The notes under the pieces: generated by a model | Database searches by the model: none | Told to the model about the DNA's origin: nothing | Seen by the model: the letters and a program-made list of their open reading frames with translations, nothing else | Assembly: GCA_036946415.1 (NCBI GenBank) | Contig: JAQIJD010000004.1 | Coordinates: 202,307-266,306, forward strand | Source of the DNA: Sphingomonas_Q fennica_A | GTDB taxonomy: Bacteria > Pseudomonadota > Alphaproteobacteria > Sphingomonadales > Sphingomonadaceae | Length of the DNA: 64,000 bases | Direction of reading: 5' to 3' | Shown here: positions 1-10,074 of the stretch, piece by piece | Position numbering within the stretch: position 1 is the stretch's first letter | Layout of the letters: every line of letters begins with the position of its first letter | Position numbers and translations under genes: made by a program

Positions 1-963
1 CTTCGCCTGCACCGCGCGGTGATCGACATCGCCTGCCAGCGTCACCGCCTGCCCCAGCCCGAGGTCCGCGATCTGCGCCGCCAGCGCATCCTGCATCGGC
101 CCGGTGCCGACGATTTCGAGCGTCATCCGTCCGTCCGCCAGCAGCGAGGCGGCCGCCTCGATCACCATATCGGCGCCCTTGTAGGGGACGAGCCGGCCAA
201 GGTAGATCGCCCGCACTGGCCGGCCCGGCGGGGTGCGGCCCGCGCCCGCATCGGCCGGGAAGCGCGCCGGATCGATGCCGTTCTCGGGGATGTAGACCGC
301 GCGATCCCGGTCCGCGACGGGCATCCGCCGCATCAGATCGCGCGACCCGATGAGGATTGCCGCCGCCGTCCGCCGCATCGCCCGCTGATCGGGCAGCAGC
401 CGCGCCAGCCCGCGCAACGGCGCCAGCCATTCGCCCTCGGCCTTGCGCAAGCCGGCGAAGGCCGCCGGCCAGGCGAGCCCGCCGTTGAGCGGCCCGACGA
501 CGAACGGCACGCCGGTGCGCGCCAGCCGCGTCGCGATCGGGCTGGGCAGCGCCGGGGTGACGGGGGTGATGCGGTGGACGACGTCATAGTCGCCGGCGCG
601 GATGGCCTTGCCGAAACGCCGCCACACGCGCCGTTCGAACTGGCGATAGGCGGGCAGCGTCAGCGCCTGCCACACCGTCCAGCCGCGTTCGGAATCGGTG
701 CCGAACAGGAAGCGGTGGATGCGATCCCGCCAGCCCGTCAGCCAGGCGATGTCGATCGCGGTGAAGTCGCGCTCCTCGCGCAGCCCCGCACGCACAAGCG
801 CCGGCGCATTGGCCGTCGCGGTGACGAGATGGACGTCGGCATGATTGGCCAGCGCCTGGGTCAGCGCATGGCCGATCAGCGCCGCCTGCCGCCCCTCGGG
901 ATCGCAGAAGGCGGCCAGCACCAGCACCCGCAGGCGCCGCGGCGGCGGTTCGTCCGCGCTCAT
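1..963 (-). CDS. GT4-family glycosyltransferase, 3' end cut off by the window
   Basis: 321 codons are visible and the C-terminus lies beyond base 1. The start (ATG at 963-961) overlaps the stop of the VanZ-like gene as ATGA, so the two are probably translationally coupled. The protein has an N-terminal Rossmann half (LRVLVLAAFCDPEGRQAAL, about residue 10), a mid-region VVGPLNGGLAWP, and the start of the second GT-B domain with YLGRLVPYKGADMVIEAA near residue 255, typical of family 4 retaining glycosyltransferases that use nucleotide sugars. A role in exopolysaccharide or glycolipid assembly is inferred; the acceptor cannot be read from sequence. No long ORF in the usual listing marks it because it is open at the edge. 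Confidence 0.8.
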   Translation of the reverse strand, partial: MSADEPPPRRLRVLVLAAFCDPEGRQAALIGHALTQALANHADVHLVTATANAPALVRAGLREERDFTAIDIAWLTGWRDRIHRFLFGTDSERGWTVWQALTLPAYRQFERRVWRRFGKAIRAGDYDVVHRITPVTPALPSPIATRLARTGVPFVVGPLNGGLAWPAAFAGLRKAEGEWLAPLRGLARLLPDQRAMRRTAAAILIGSRDLMRRMPVADRDRAVYIPENGIDPARFPADAGAGRTPPGRPVRAIYLGRLVPYKGADMVIEAAASLLADGRMTLEIVGTGPMQDALAAQIADLGLGQAVTLAGDVDHRAVQAK

Positions 964-1304
964 CGGCGCTGTCGCCGGCGGCGGGCCATCGCCACGAGGG
1001 CCAGCGTGACGGCGATCGCGAACGTGTCGGCCAACCAGTCGCGAATGTCGCAATCGCGGCCGACAGCGGGAATCGACTGGACCAGTTCGATCATCGCCCC
1101 CAGGAAGGACAGCCGCTCGCCGATGCGCAGCAGCGGCGTCTGCGGATAGGCCATGGCGCAGGCGAGGGCGAGGACGGCGAAGGCGCCCATGTGCTGCGCC
1201 TTGTCCCAGATGCCGTCCAGCATGTGCGGCGGATGCGGCATCGCCGCCAGCGCGACCGCGACGGCGAGGCCGAGCCAGAACAGGATTCGCAAGGGCAGGT
1301 TCAC
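960..1304 (-). CDS. VanZ-like small membrane protein
   Basis: About 114 residues with several hydrophobic segments (LRILFWLGLAVAVALAA, FAVLALACAMAY, FAIAVTLALVAMA) and the VanZ-type DKAQHMGAF motif, where an Asp/Lys and a His precede a membrane span. GTG at 1304 is chosen because GGGAG sits six bases upstream; GTG codons at 1310 and 1355 are alternatives. It ends in an Arg-rich tail and overlaps the glycosyltransferase by ATGA. VanZ-like proteins often sit next to polysaccharide genes, but their function is mostly unknown. The role here is not established. Confidence 0.7.
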   Translation of the reverse strand: MNLPLRILFWLGLAVAVALAAMPHPPHMLDGIWDKAQHMGAFAVLALACAMAYPQTPLLRIGERLSFLGAMIELVQSIPAVGRDCDIRDWLADTFAIAVTLALVAMARRRRQRR

Positions 1305-1403
1305 GGTCACTCCCAAGCGGCGTGCGGCACCGCCCGAACATGGCAGATGCCGCACGATCCTAGCGGATGGCGGATGAAAGAGGCGTTACGCCCCCCGACC
1401 CGC

Positions 1404-2332
<929 letters not shown>

Positions 2333-2336
<4 letters not shown>

Positions 2337-3535
2337 GCCGCCACCGCTTGCGGTGCCAGCGCCCGCGCCGCCGCCGACAATTTCTCGATCGCCTCGGCGA
2401 TATGGGCTTCCTCCACCACCAGCGGCGGCAGGATGCGGACGACATTCTCGCCGGCCGAGACGGTCAGCAGTCCCAGCTCGTCGCGCAGATGCGCCACGAA
2501 CGCGCGCGCCTCCAGCTCGGGCCGCAGCTTCACGCCCAGCATCAGCCCGAGGCCGCGCACGTCCTCGAACACCGTGTCATGGTTGGGGATCAATTGCTCC
2601 AGGCTCGCGCGCAGCCGGTCCCCCATCGCGCGGACATGCGCGAGGAAGCCCGGCTCCTCGATCACGTCGAGGATCGCGAGGCCCGCCGCCATCGCCAGCG
2701 GATTGCCGCCATAGGTGGAGCCGTGCGTGCCGAAGGTCATGCCCTTCGCCGCCGCCTCGGTGGCGAGGCAGGCGCCGAGCGGGAAGCCGCCGCCGATGCC
2801 CTTGGCGACGGCCATGATGTCCGGCACCACGCCATAATGATCGCAGGCCGAGAACAGACCGGTGCGCCCGTAGCCGCACTGCACCTCGTCCAGGATCAGC
2901 AGCAGGCCGCGCTCGTCGCACAGCCGGCGCAGGCCGGTGAGGAATTCCGCGGTGGCAGGCGTCACGCCGCCTTCGCCCTGCACCGTCTCGACGAGGAAGC
3001 CGGCCGCATCCGCCCGGTCGCTGGCGCGGTCGGCGGCGGCGAGGTCGTTGAAGGCGACCGTCTCGAAGCCGGGCAGCAGCGGCTCGAACCCGTCGCGCAT
3101 CTTGGGCTGGCTGGTTGCCGAGATCGTGCCGAGCGTGCGCCCGTGGAAGGCGTTGTCGAACGTCACGATATGGTGCCGGTGGCCCTCGCCATTGGCATAA
3201 TGGTAGCGCCGCGCGGTCTTGATCGCGCATTCGACCGCCTCGGCACCCGAATTGGTGAAGAAGACGGTGTCGGCGAAGGTCCGCTCGGTCAGCCGCCGCG
3301 CGAATGCGTCCCCCAGCGGCGAACCGTAGAGGTTGGAGACGTGCATCAGCGTCGCCGCCTGATCGGCGATCGCCTTGACGAGCTTGGGATGGCCGTGGCC
3401 GAGGATGTTGACCGCGATGCCGCTCGCGAAATCGAGATAGCGTTCGCCGCGTTCGCCCCACAGATAGCAGCCCTCGCCTCGCACCGGGCGCACGTCACAC
3501 CGCGGATAGACGGGCATGAGTGGCGCGATGGTCAT
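2333..3535 (-). CDS. argD: Acetylornithine aminotransferase (PLP class III)
   Basis: Transfers the amino group between N-acetylornithine and 2-oxoglutarate in arginine synthesis. About 400 residues beginning MTIAPLMPVYPRC. An in-frame extension to 3601 exists, but ATG 3535 has AAAGGGGT upstream and matches the family N-terminus. Visible features are the FTNSGAEAVECAIK segment, ILDEVQCGYGRTG with the PLP-binding Asp, and the AVAKGIGGGFPLG segment carrying the Schiff-base lysine. It is first gene of the argD-argF operon. The promoter must lie between its start and the terminator at 3592-3612. It could also act on succinyl-diaminopimelate, as many ArgD proteins do. Confidence 0.94.
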
Positions 3536-3591
3536 CGGAACTACCCCTTTCTTCGGAACTAAGGCTTTGGAAAAACTCCGGAAACGCAAAA

Positions 3592-3612
3592 GGGCGGCCA
3601 TGCCGGCCGCCC
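3592..3612 (-). terminator. Rho-independent terminator of the ABC permease gene
   Basis: A perfect 8-bp stem (GGGCGGCC / GGCCGCCC) with a 5-base loop is followed on the minus strand by TTTTGCGTTT. It sits 43 bases after the permease stop and 57 bases before the argD start, so it separates the two minus-strand units. Confidence 0.8.
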
Positions 3613-3654
3613 GTATCGAAGCGCGCCTATAGGGGCCGGTTCAGGTGCCGTCAA

Positions 3655-4488
3655 TCAGGCCTTCAACCGCCAGCCGCGCGCCAGCAGCCGATAGCAGGTG
3701 GCGCCCAGCACGATATTGAGCGCGAGGAGCGCGACGGCGCCGACCAGCAGCGGCGAATCGCTGTCGCCCAGGAAGCCGTAGCGGAAGCCGGAGATGACGT
3801 AGAAGAAGGGGTTGAGGTGGCTCAACGTGCGAAAGCCGCCGCCCAGCGCCTCGACCGAATAGAAGGTGCCGGACAGCAGCGAGAGCGGCTGGATGACGAA
3901 ATTGGTGATCGCCGCGGCATGATCGAACTTCTCCGCCCACATCGAGGTGAGGATGCCCATGAACGCCAGCATCGTCGGCCCCAGCAGCCCGAACAGCACC
4001 ACCGCCCACAGGTGGCGCGGCGCGATGTGGACGCCCGGCCACAGCATCATCGCGCCCCACACGGCGAGGCCCACCAGCACCCCGCGCGTGACGGAGGCGC
4101 CGACCAGGCCGACGATCAGCTCGGCGGTGGACAGCGGCGGCATCAGATAGTCGACGATCGTGCCCTGCACCTTGCCGACCAGCAGCGAGAAGGAGGAATT
4201 GGCGAAGGCATTCTGCATCATGCCCATCATGATGAGGCCGGGCCCGACGAAATCGGCGAAGGGATGGCCCATCACCCGCCGCCCGCCGCCGCCCAGCGCC
4301 ACCGTGAAGATGAGCAGGAACATCAGCGTCGTGACGGCCGGCGCCCAGATCGTCTGCAGTTGCACCTTGAAGAAGCGGCGCACCTCCTTCACATAGAGGG
4401 CCTGCATTCCTCCCCAATTGACCATCGGGATCACCGGCGTGCCGGGGGCGGAGCGCACGGCATTGCGTGGCGTATCGGCGGTGGGCAT
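3655..4488 (-). CDS. ABC-2 type transporter permease
   Basis: About 277 residues with six predicted membrane spans, beginning with an amphipathic N-terminal segment (LYVKEVRRFFKVQLQTIWAP) and a first span VTTLMFLLIFTVALGGG. The family hallmark lies near the end: FVIQPLSLLSGTFYSVEAL followed by LSHLNPFFYVISGFRYGF, as in YadH/NodJ-type export permeases. The start at 4488 is preferred because GGGGG lies six bases upstream; ATG 4494 is an alternative. No ATPase partner is adjacent, so it must pair with a gene elsewhere. The substrate (polysaccharide, lipid or drug) is unknown. Confidence 0.85.
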   Translation of the reverse strand: MPTADTPRNAVRSAPGTPVIPMVNWGGMQALYVKEVRRFFKVQLQTIWAPAVTTLMFLLIFTVALGGGGRRVMGHPFADFVGPGLIMMGMMQNAFANSSFSLLVGKVQGTIVDYLMPPLSTAELIVGLVGASVTRGVLVGLAVWGAMMLWPGVHIAPRHLWAVVLFGLLGPTMLAFMGILTSMWAEKFDHAAAITNFVIQPLSLLSGTFYSVEALGGGFRTLSHLNPFFYVISGFRYGFLGDSDSPLLVGAVALLALNIVLGATCYRLLARGWRLKA

Positions 4489-4571
4489 GTCCATCCCCCG
4501 GCGCCTAGAGACTGGGCGGGCGCGCGGCAAGGGCTGCGGCAGCCCGCGGCATGAAGGAAGAAGCGAGCGTC

Positions 4572-5258
4572 ATGGCCTGGACCGACGAAAGGATCGAACA
4601 GCTCCGGAAGCTCTGGGAACAGGGCATGACGGCGAGCCAGATCGCCGAGGAGCTGGGCGGCGTCAGCCGCAATGCGGTGATCGGCAAGGCGCATCGCCTG
4701 GGCCTCCAGTCGCGCCCCTCGCCCGTCCGCCCCAACGAGACGGCCGCTGCCGCCCCCGCCCCCGCGATCGAGCCGACCCCGGCCGAGGCGGCCGCACCCG
4801 CCCGCCCCGCGGCGGAACCGGTCGCGGCACGCGCGCCCGATCCGGTCGAACCGGCGGCCCCCGCCCCGGCCGCCGCCGCCGCCCCGGCCACGCCGCCGGC
4901 GGCGCCCGCCAATCCGCCCGCGCCGATGATCCGCTCGATCGGGCCCGGCGGCTTCCAGCGGCAGACGCCGGGCGAGCAGCAGGCGCCGATCACGCCCGCG
5001 CCGCCGCGCCGGCTGGTGCCCGCCAAGCCCTCGGCCGAGATGGCGGGCAAGACGAGCCTGCTCGAACTGAACGACCGCATCTGCAAGTGGCCGCTCGGCC
5101 ATCCCGGCGAGCCCGACTTCCACTTCTGTGGCGAGCCGGTCAACGCCGGCTTCCCTTATTGCCTCCAGCATTGCTCGGTCGCCTATCAGGCGCAGCTGCC
5201 GCGGCGCGACCGGCGCCCGCCACCGCCGCTGCCGTTCGGCGGCCCGCGAGTCCGCTGA
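4572..5258 (+). CDS. gcrA: GcrA cell cycle transcription regulator
   Basis: In Caulobacter, GcrA binds sigma-70 RNA polymerase and activates promoters carrying CcrM-methylated GANTC sites. The N-terminal DNA-binding helix-turn-helix is clear: MAWTDERIEQLRKLWEQGMT, then IAEELGGVSRNAVIGKAHRLGL. A long Ala/Pro-rich linker follows (about residues 55-155). The conserved C-terminal sigma-binding part has CKWPLGHPGEPDFHFCG and ends YCLQHCSVAYQ. ATG 4572 is chosen over the in-frame ATG 4551 because it matches the family N-terminus. At 228 residues it is longer than the Caulobacter protein because of the linker. Confidence 0.94.
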   Translation: MAWTDERIEQLRKLWEQGMTASQIAEELGGVSRNAVIGKAHRLGLQSRPSPVRPNETAAAAPAPAIEPTPAEAAAPARPAAEPVAARAPDPVEPAAPAPAAAAAPATPPAAPANPPAPMIRSIGPGGFQRQTPGEQQAPITPAPPRRLVPAKPSAEMAGKTSLLELNDRICKWPLGHPGEPDFHFCGEPVNAGFPYCLQHCSVAYQAQLPRRDRRPPPPLPFGGPRVR

Positions 5259-5271
5259 CGGCGGCGCCCGC

Positions 5272-6309
5272 ATGGCCGCCGCGGTGGTCCGCTGGCTGCT
5301 GGCGCCGCTGCATGCGGCGGCGCTGGCGACCGGCGCCAAGAGCTTCGTCGACAATCCGCTGATCGGCTCGCCGCGGCTCAACGCCGCCGGCCTGCACCGC
5401 CGCCGCGCCGCGCTCGCCCACCGCATGGCCTGGGCGCGGCGGCGGCGGCTGGCGGATCGCCTGCCCGCCGCCGATCGCGCCGCCTTCGACGCGCAGGGCT
5501 TCGTCGCGATTCCCGATTTCCTGGGCGGAGACGATTTCGCCGCGCTGCGCGACGCAATCCTGTCGGGCCGCTTCCCCGCACGGGAGATGGTGCAGGGCGA
5601 TACGATCACCCGCCGCATTCCGATCGGGCCGGAGATGCTGGCCGCCGTCCCCGCGCTCGCCCGCCTGTTCGCCGATCGCCGCTGGCGCGGGATCCTGCGC
5701 TACGCCGGCTCCTACGACAGCGAGCCGCGCTTCTACGTCCAGACGATCCTGGCGGGCGTGCACGACGCGCCGCCCGATCCGCAGCTCCACCTCCACGCCG
5801 ATACCTTCCACCCGACCGTCAAGGCCTGGCTGTTCCTGACCGACGTGGCCGCCGACGAAGGCCCGCTCACCTATGTCGCCGGGTCGCACCGGATGACGCC
5901 TGCGCGCCTCGCCTGGGAGCAGCGGCAGAGCGAGGCGCTGTCGGCGGGCGGCGGCGATCGCCTGTCGCAGCGCGGTTCCCTCCGCATCCGCGCCGACGAG
6001 CTGCCCGCGCTCGGCCTGCCGCCGGCCACCGCCTTCGCCGTGCCCGCCAATACGCTGGTGGTGGCCGACACCTGCGGCTTCCATGCGCGCGGCCCCTCGC
6101 TCCGCCCCTCGATCCGCGTCGAGATCTGGGGCTACGGCCGCCGTTCGCCGTTCCTGCCGTGGACCGGGCTCGACCCCTTGTCCCGCCCCGGCCTCGCCGA
6201 GCGGCGGGCGGGCTGGTGGCTGCGGCTGATCGACCGGCTGGCGGCACGCGGCTGGGCCGGCCAGCCGTGGCGCGACGTGGGCGTGAAGGGCGCCGCCGAC
6301 CCGGCCTGA
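5272..6309 (+). CDS. PhyH-family Fe(II)/2-oxoglutarate dioxygenase
   Basis: 345 residues with a double-stranded beta-helix of the phytanoyl-CoA dioxygenase type. The metal site is visible as H175 and D177 in LHLHADTFHP, with distal H271 in TCGFHARGPS. The Arg after H271 would bind 2-oxoglutarate. EGPLTYVAGSHR near residue 197 is a family hallmark. The start is 13 bases after the gcrA stop and parE follows 41 bases later, but neither neighbour hints at a substrate. Members of this family hydroxylate lipids, small metabolites or halogenated acids; the substrate here is unknown. Confidence 0.75.
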   Translation: MAAAVVRWLLAPLHAAALATGAKSFVDNPLIGSPRLNAAGLHRRRAALAHRMAWARRRRLADRLPAADRAAFDAQGFVAIPDFLGGDDFAALRDAILSGRFPAREMVQGDTITRRIPIGPEMLAAVPALARLFADRRWRGILRYAGSYDSEPRFYVQTILAGVHDAPPDPQLHLHADTFHPTVKAWLFLTDVAADEGPLTYVAGSHRMTPARLAWEQRQSEALSAGGGDRLSQRGSLRIRADELPALGLPPATAFAVPANTLVVADTCGFHARGPSLRPSIRVEIWGYGRRSPFLPWTGLDPLSRPGLAERRAGWWLRLIDRLAARGWAGQPWRDVGVKGAADPA

Positions 6310-6350
6310 GCGCCTTTGCCGCGGCGCTTCCCATCCCCTATGTGTTCCGC

Positions 6351-8327
6351 ATGGCCGATCTCTTCGCTTCCTCGCCGACCCCCACGCCCGCCGCCTATGA
6401 CGCCTCCGCGATCGAGGTGCTGGAGGGGCTGGAGCCGGTCCGCCGCCGCCCCGGCATGTATATCGGCGGCACCGACGAGCGCGCCCTCCACCACCTCGCC
6501 GCAGAGGTGCTGGACAATGCGATGGACGAGGCGGTCGCCGGCCACGCCACCCGTATCGAGGTGACACTCGGCCCCGCCAACCGCCTGACGATCACCGACA
6601 ACGGCCGCGGTATCCCGATCGACGACCATCCCAAGTTCCCCGGCAAATCGGCGCTGGAAGTGATCCTGACGACGCTCCATTCGGGCGGCAAGTTCAGCGA
6701 CAAGGCCTATGCGACGAGCGGCGGCCTGCACGGCGTGGGCGTCAGCGTCGTCAACGCCTTGTCGTCCGATACGGTCATCGAGGTGGCGCGCAACAAGGCG
6801 CTCTACCGCCAGACCTTCGCCAAGGGCCTGCCGACCTCGAAGCTGGAGACGATCGGCCAGGCGCCCAACCGCCGCGGCACCAGCGTCGCCTTCATTCCCG
6901 ATACCGAGATTTTCGGCGATCTGCGCTTCCGCCCGGCACGGCTCTACCGCCTCGCCCGCTCCAAGGCCTATCTCTATGCCGGCGTCGAGATACGCTGGCG
7001 GTGCGACCCGGCGCTGCTGACTGACGACACGCCCGCCGACGCCAGCTTCCAGTTCCCCGGCGGCCTCGCCGATCACCTCGCCGAGCAGATCGGCACGCGC
7101 GAATGCGCGACCAAGCGGCCGTTCGCGGGGCGGCAGGATTTCCCGCAGGGCGCCGGATCGGTCGAATGGGCGATCGCCTGGCCGCTCTGGTCCGAAGGCT
7201 CCTACGATTATTATTGCAACACCATCCCCACCCCCGACGGCGGCACGCACGAACAGGGGCTGAGGGCGGCGCTCACCAAGGGGATGCGCGCCTTCGCCGA
7301 TCTGGTCGGCCAGAAGCGGGCGAAGGATCTGACCGCCGACGACGTGACGACGGGGTGCGAGCTGATGCTCTCCGTCTTCATCCGCGATCCGCAGTTCCAG
7401 AGCCAGACCAAGGACCGGCTGACCAGCGTCGAGGCGGCGCGCCTCGTCGAGGCGGCGGTGCGCGACCATTTCGACCATTTCCTGTCCGACGACATGGACC
7501 GCGGCCGCGCCCTGCTCGGTCACGTCCTCGACCGGATGGACGAGCGGCTGGCGCGCAAGGCGGAGCGCGAGGTGAAGCGCAAGACCGCCACCTCGGCCCG
7601 CAAGCTGCGCCTGCCCGGCAAGCTGACCGACTGCGCGACCGACGATCCCGCCGGCACCGAACTCTTCATCGTCGAGGGCGATTCGGCGGGCGGCTCCGCC
7701 AAGCAGGCACGCGACCGCAAGACGCAGGCCATCCTGCCGATCCGCGGCAAGATATTGAACGTCGCCTCCGCCGCCGCCGGCAAGATCGCCGCCAATCAGG
7801 AGATCGCGGACCTGGGCCTCGCGCTCGGCTGCGGCACGCGCGACCGGTGCGACGTGGGCGCCCTCCGCTACGAGCGGATCGTCATCATGACCGACGCCGA
7901 CGTCGACGGCGCGCATATCGCGACGCTGCTGATGACCTTCTTCTTCCAGGAGATGCCGGCGGTGGTCCGTGCCGGCCACCTCTATCTGGCGCAGCCGCCG
8001 CTCTACCGGCTGACCGCGGGCGGCAAGAGCCTCTACGCCCGCGACGACGAGGATCGCGCGAAGCTGGAACGCACCGCCTTCCGCGGCAAGAAGGTGGACG
8101 TCGCCCGCTTCAAGGGCCTCGGCGAGATGAACCCCCAGCAATTGCGCGAGACGACGATGGACCCGAAGACGCGCACCCTGCTGCGCATCACTTTGCCGCA
8201 GGAATATGAGGAACGCAGCGCCACCCGCGACCTCGTCGACCGGCTGATGGGCAACGTGCCCGCGCACCGCTTCGCCTTCATCCAGGCCAATGCCGGGCGG
8301 GTCGAGGAAAGCGCCATCGACGCGTGA
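6351..8327 (+). CDS. parE: DNA topoisomerase IV subunit B
   Basis: ATPase subunit of topoisomerase IV, which decatenates sister chromosomes together with ParC. 658 residues beginning MADLFASS. GHKL ATPase motifs: LEGLEPVRRRPGMYIGG, the ATP-binding Asn helix VLDNAMDEAVAGHA, and TDNGRGIP. TOPRIM motifs: IVEGDSAGGSAKQARDR and MTDADVDGAHIATLL followed by FFFQEMP, which favours ParE over GyrB. The C-terminal GLGEMNPQQLRETTMDP is intact. The upstream in-frame extension to 6159 overlaps the dioxygenase gene and is not used. Confidence 0.95.
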   Translation: MADLFASSPTPTPAAYDASAIEVLEGLEPVRRRPGMYIGGTDERALHHLAAEVLDNAMDEAVAGHATRIEVTLGPANRLTITDNGRGIPIDDHPKFPGKSALEVILTTLHSGGKFSDKAYATSGGLHGVGVSVVNALSSDTVIEVARNKALYRQTFAKGLPTSKLETIGQAPNRRGTSVAFIPDTEIFGDLRFRPARLYRLARSKAYLYAGVEIRWRCDPALLTDDTPADASFQFPGGLADHLAEQIGTRECATKRPFAGRQDFPQGAGSVEWAIAWPLWSEGSYDYYCNTIPTPDGGTHEQGLRAALTKGMRAFADLVGQKRAKDLTADDVTTGCELMLSVFIRDPQFQSQTKDRLTSVEAARLVEAAVRDHFDHFLSDDMDRGRALLGHVLDRMDERLARKAEREVKRKTATSARKLRLPGKLTDCATDDPAGTELFIVEGDSAGGSAKQARDRKTQAILPIRGKILNVASAAAGKIAANQEIADLGLALGCGTRDRCDVGALRYERIVIMTDADVDGAHIATLLMTFFFQEMPAVVRAGHLYLAQPPLYRLTAGGKSLYARDDEDRAKLERTAFRGKKVDVARFKGLGEMNPQQLRETTMDPKTRTLLRITLPQEYEERSATRDLVDRLMGNVPAHRFAFIQANAGRVEESAIDA

Positions 8328-8360
8328 GGTAGGCGACCGCGCTACCCCTTCGCCACCCTC

Positions 8361-8437
8361 CGTTCGCCCCGAGCGAAGTCGAGGGGCACGCGGGACGGAT
8401 GTCGCGCATGTGCCTCGACTTCGCTCGGCATGAACGG
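8361..8437. repeat. REP-like inverted repeat (CGAAGTCGAGG family)
   Basis: The arms GTTCGCCCCGAGCGAAGTCG and its near reverse complement (CGACTTCGCTCGGCATGAAC) flank about 37 bases. It lies between the convergent ends of parE and the GMC oxidoreductase gene and could act as a bidirectional terminator. Related copies occur at 30582-30657 and, as a half copy, near 52190-52223. Confidence 0.7.
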
Positions 8438-8457
8438 ATGTTGCGTAAGGCTATCAG

Positions 8458-10074
8458 TCAGGCCCGGTTCGTCAGCGTCTTCAGCACATGCGCCGATCCC
8501 TTGTCGCCGATCATGATCGCGGTGGCGTTGGTATTGCCCGCCACCAGCGCCGGCATGATCGAGGCGTCCGCTACCCACAGCCCGTCCACCCCGCGCACGC
8601 GCAGATCGGGATCGACCACCGCCATGTCGTCCTGCCCCATCCGGCAGGTGCCGACCGGGTGGTAGAAAGTGGTGGACGTCATCCGCGCCATCATCCGCAG
8701 CCCCTCGGCATCCTCCTCGGCGGTGGCGGGGCGGACTTCGGACCGGACGTAGCGGGCAATCGCCGGCTGGGCCATGATCCGCCGGGCGATGGCGAAGCCC
8801 TCCACCATCTGCGTCAGATCGTCCTCTTCCCCGAGCAGCTGGTGGGTGATGACCGGCGGCGCCTTGGGATCGGGCGCGCGTAGCGTGACGGTGCCGCGGC
8901 TCTTGGGGTGGAGCACGGCGATGGCGGTGCTGACGCTCGGCTCCTTGCGCAGCACGATCTTGCCCTGCGCATCGAGATCGAAGGCGAGCGGCGCGAAGGC
9001 GAGCTGGACGTTGGGCGCGCGCAGATGGTCGCGCGTCTTCACCAGCGCCTGCGCATGGCCGATCGAGGTCGTCAGCGCCCCCCGCCGGCCGAGGCCGAAG
9101 CCGCACAGATGCTTGATGCCGTTCAGGCCGCCGACATCGACGTTCAGCGTCTTGCCCGAAACGGCGTTGACGAGGTGCGAGCCGACATGATCCTGCAGAT
9201 TGGCACCGACGCCGGGCAGATCGTGGACCACGGGCACCCCCATCGCCGTCAGATGCGCGGCCGGGCCGATGCCCGACAGCATCAGCAGCCGCGGGCTGTT
9301 CATCGCGCCGGCGCACACCACCACCCCGCGCCGGGCGACGGCGCGCTTCACCTCTCCGCCCTGTTCATATTCCACGCCGGTCGCGCGCTTGCCCTCGAAC
9401 AGGATGCGCGAGCTGACGGCGTTGAGTTCGACCGTCAGGTTCGGCCGGCGGATGTTGGGCCAGATATAGGCCGCCGCGGTCGAATGGCGCCAGCCGCCCT
9501 TCTGCGAAACCTGGATGTGATCGACCCCCTCGGCGCTCGCCCCGTTGAGATCGGGCGAGCGGGGGATGCCCGCCTCCACCGCCGCATCGATCCACGCGTC
9601 GGTGATCGGATAACGCGCGCGGCCTTCGGAGACGGCGAGCGGCCCGTCGCCGCCGCGATGGTCGTCCGCGCCCCGTTCGTTGGTTTCCAGCCGGCGGAAA
9701 TAGGGGAGGACCGAGGCATGGTCCCAGCCGGTCGCCCCCAGTTCCGCCCAGCGATCGTAATCGCGCGCATGGCCGCGGATGTAGATCATACCGTTGATGG
9801 CACTTCCGCCGCCCAGCACCTTGCCCGCCGCCCACACGTCGGCGCGCCCGCCGATCGAGGGATCGGGTTCGGCCTTGTAGCACCAGTCGAAATCGGGGTT
9901 CTGCACCGCCTTGATATTGGCGGCGGGGATCCGGGTGAAAGGGTGCCTGTCCGATCGCCCCGCCTCCAGCAGCAGCACCGAGACGTCGCCGCGTTCGGAC
10001 AGGCGCGCCGCCATCGCGCAACCCGCCGATCCGCCGCCGACGACGATGATGTCGGCCTCGATCGCGCCGCTCAT
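8458..10074 (-). CDS. GMC-family FAD-dependent alcohol oxidoreductase
   Basis: 538 residues, the normal size for choline-dehydrogenase-like GMC enzymes. The FAD-binding VGGGSAGCAMAARLSE is at the N-terminus, GMC signature 1 at GKVLGGGSAINGMIYIRG, signature 2 at GAMNSPRLLMLSGIGP, and the catalytic His/Asn pair in TTFYHPVGTCRMG and NTNATAIMIGDKG. It is the last gene of a five-gene operon and overlaps the small Tat protein gene by ATGA. GMC enzymes PhcC and PhcD of Sphingobium SYK-6 oxidise the alcohol side chain of lignin-type phenylcoumaran dimers; a similar aromatic alcohol substrate is inferred here. Confidence 0.88.
   Translation of the reverse strand: MSGAIEADIIVVGGGSAGCAMAARLSERGDVSVLLLEAGRSDRHPFTRIPAANIKAVQNPDFDWCYKAEPDPSIGGRADVWAAGKVLGGGSAINGMIYIRGHARDYDRWAELGATGWDHASVLPYFRRLETNERGADDHRGGDGPLAVSEGRARYPITDAWIDAAVEAGIPRSPDLNGASAEGVDHIQVSQKGGWRHSTAAAYIWPNIRRPNLTVELNAVSSRILFEGKRATGVEYEQGGEVKRAVARRGVVVCAGAMNSPRLLMLSGIGPAAHLTAMGVPVVHDLPGVGANLQDHVGSHLVNAVSGKTLNVDVGGLNGIKHLCGFGLGRRGALTTSIGHAQALVKTRDHLRAPNVQLAFAPLAFDLDAQGKIVLRKEPSVSTAIAVLHPKSRGTVTLRAPDPKAPPVITHQLLGEEDDLTQMVEGFAIARRIMAQPAIARYVRSEVRPATAEEDAEGLRMMARMTSTTFYHPVGTCRMGQDDMAVVDPDLRVRGVDGLWVADASIMPALVAGNTNATAIMIGDKGSAHVLKTLTNRA

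Noticed and set aside
5378..5581. Short Arg-rich minus-strand frames in the gcrA and dioxygenase region
   Set aside because: These are shadows typical of high-GC coding DNA.
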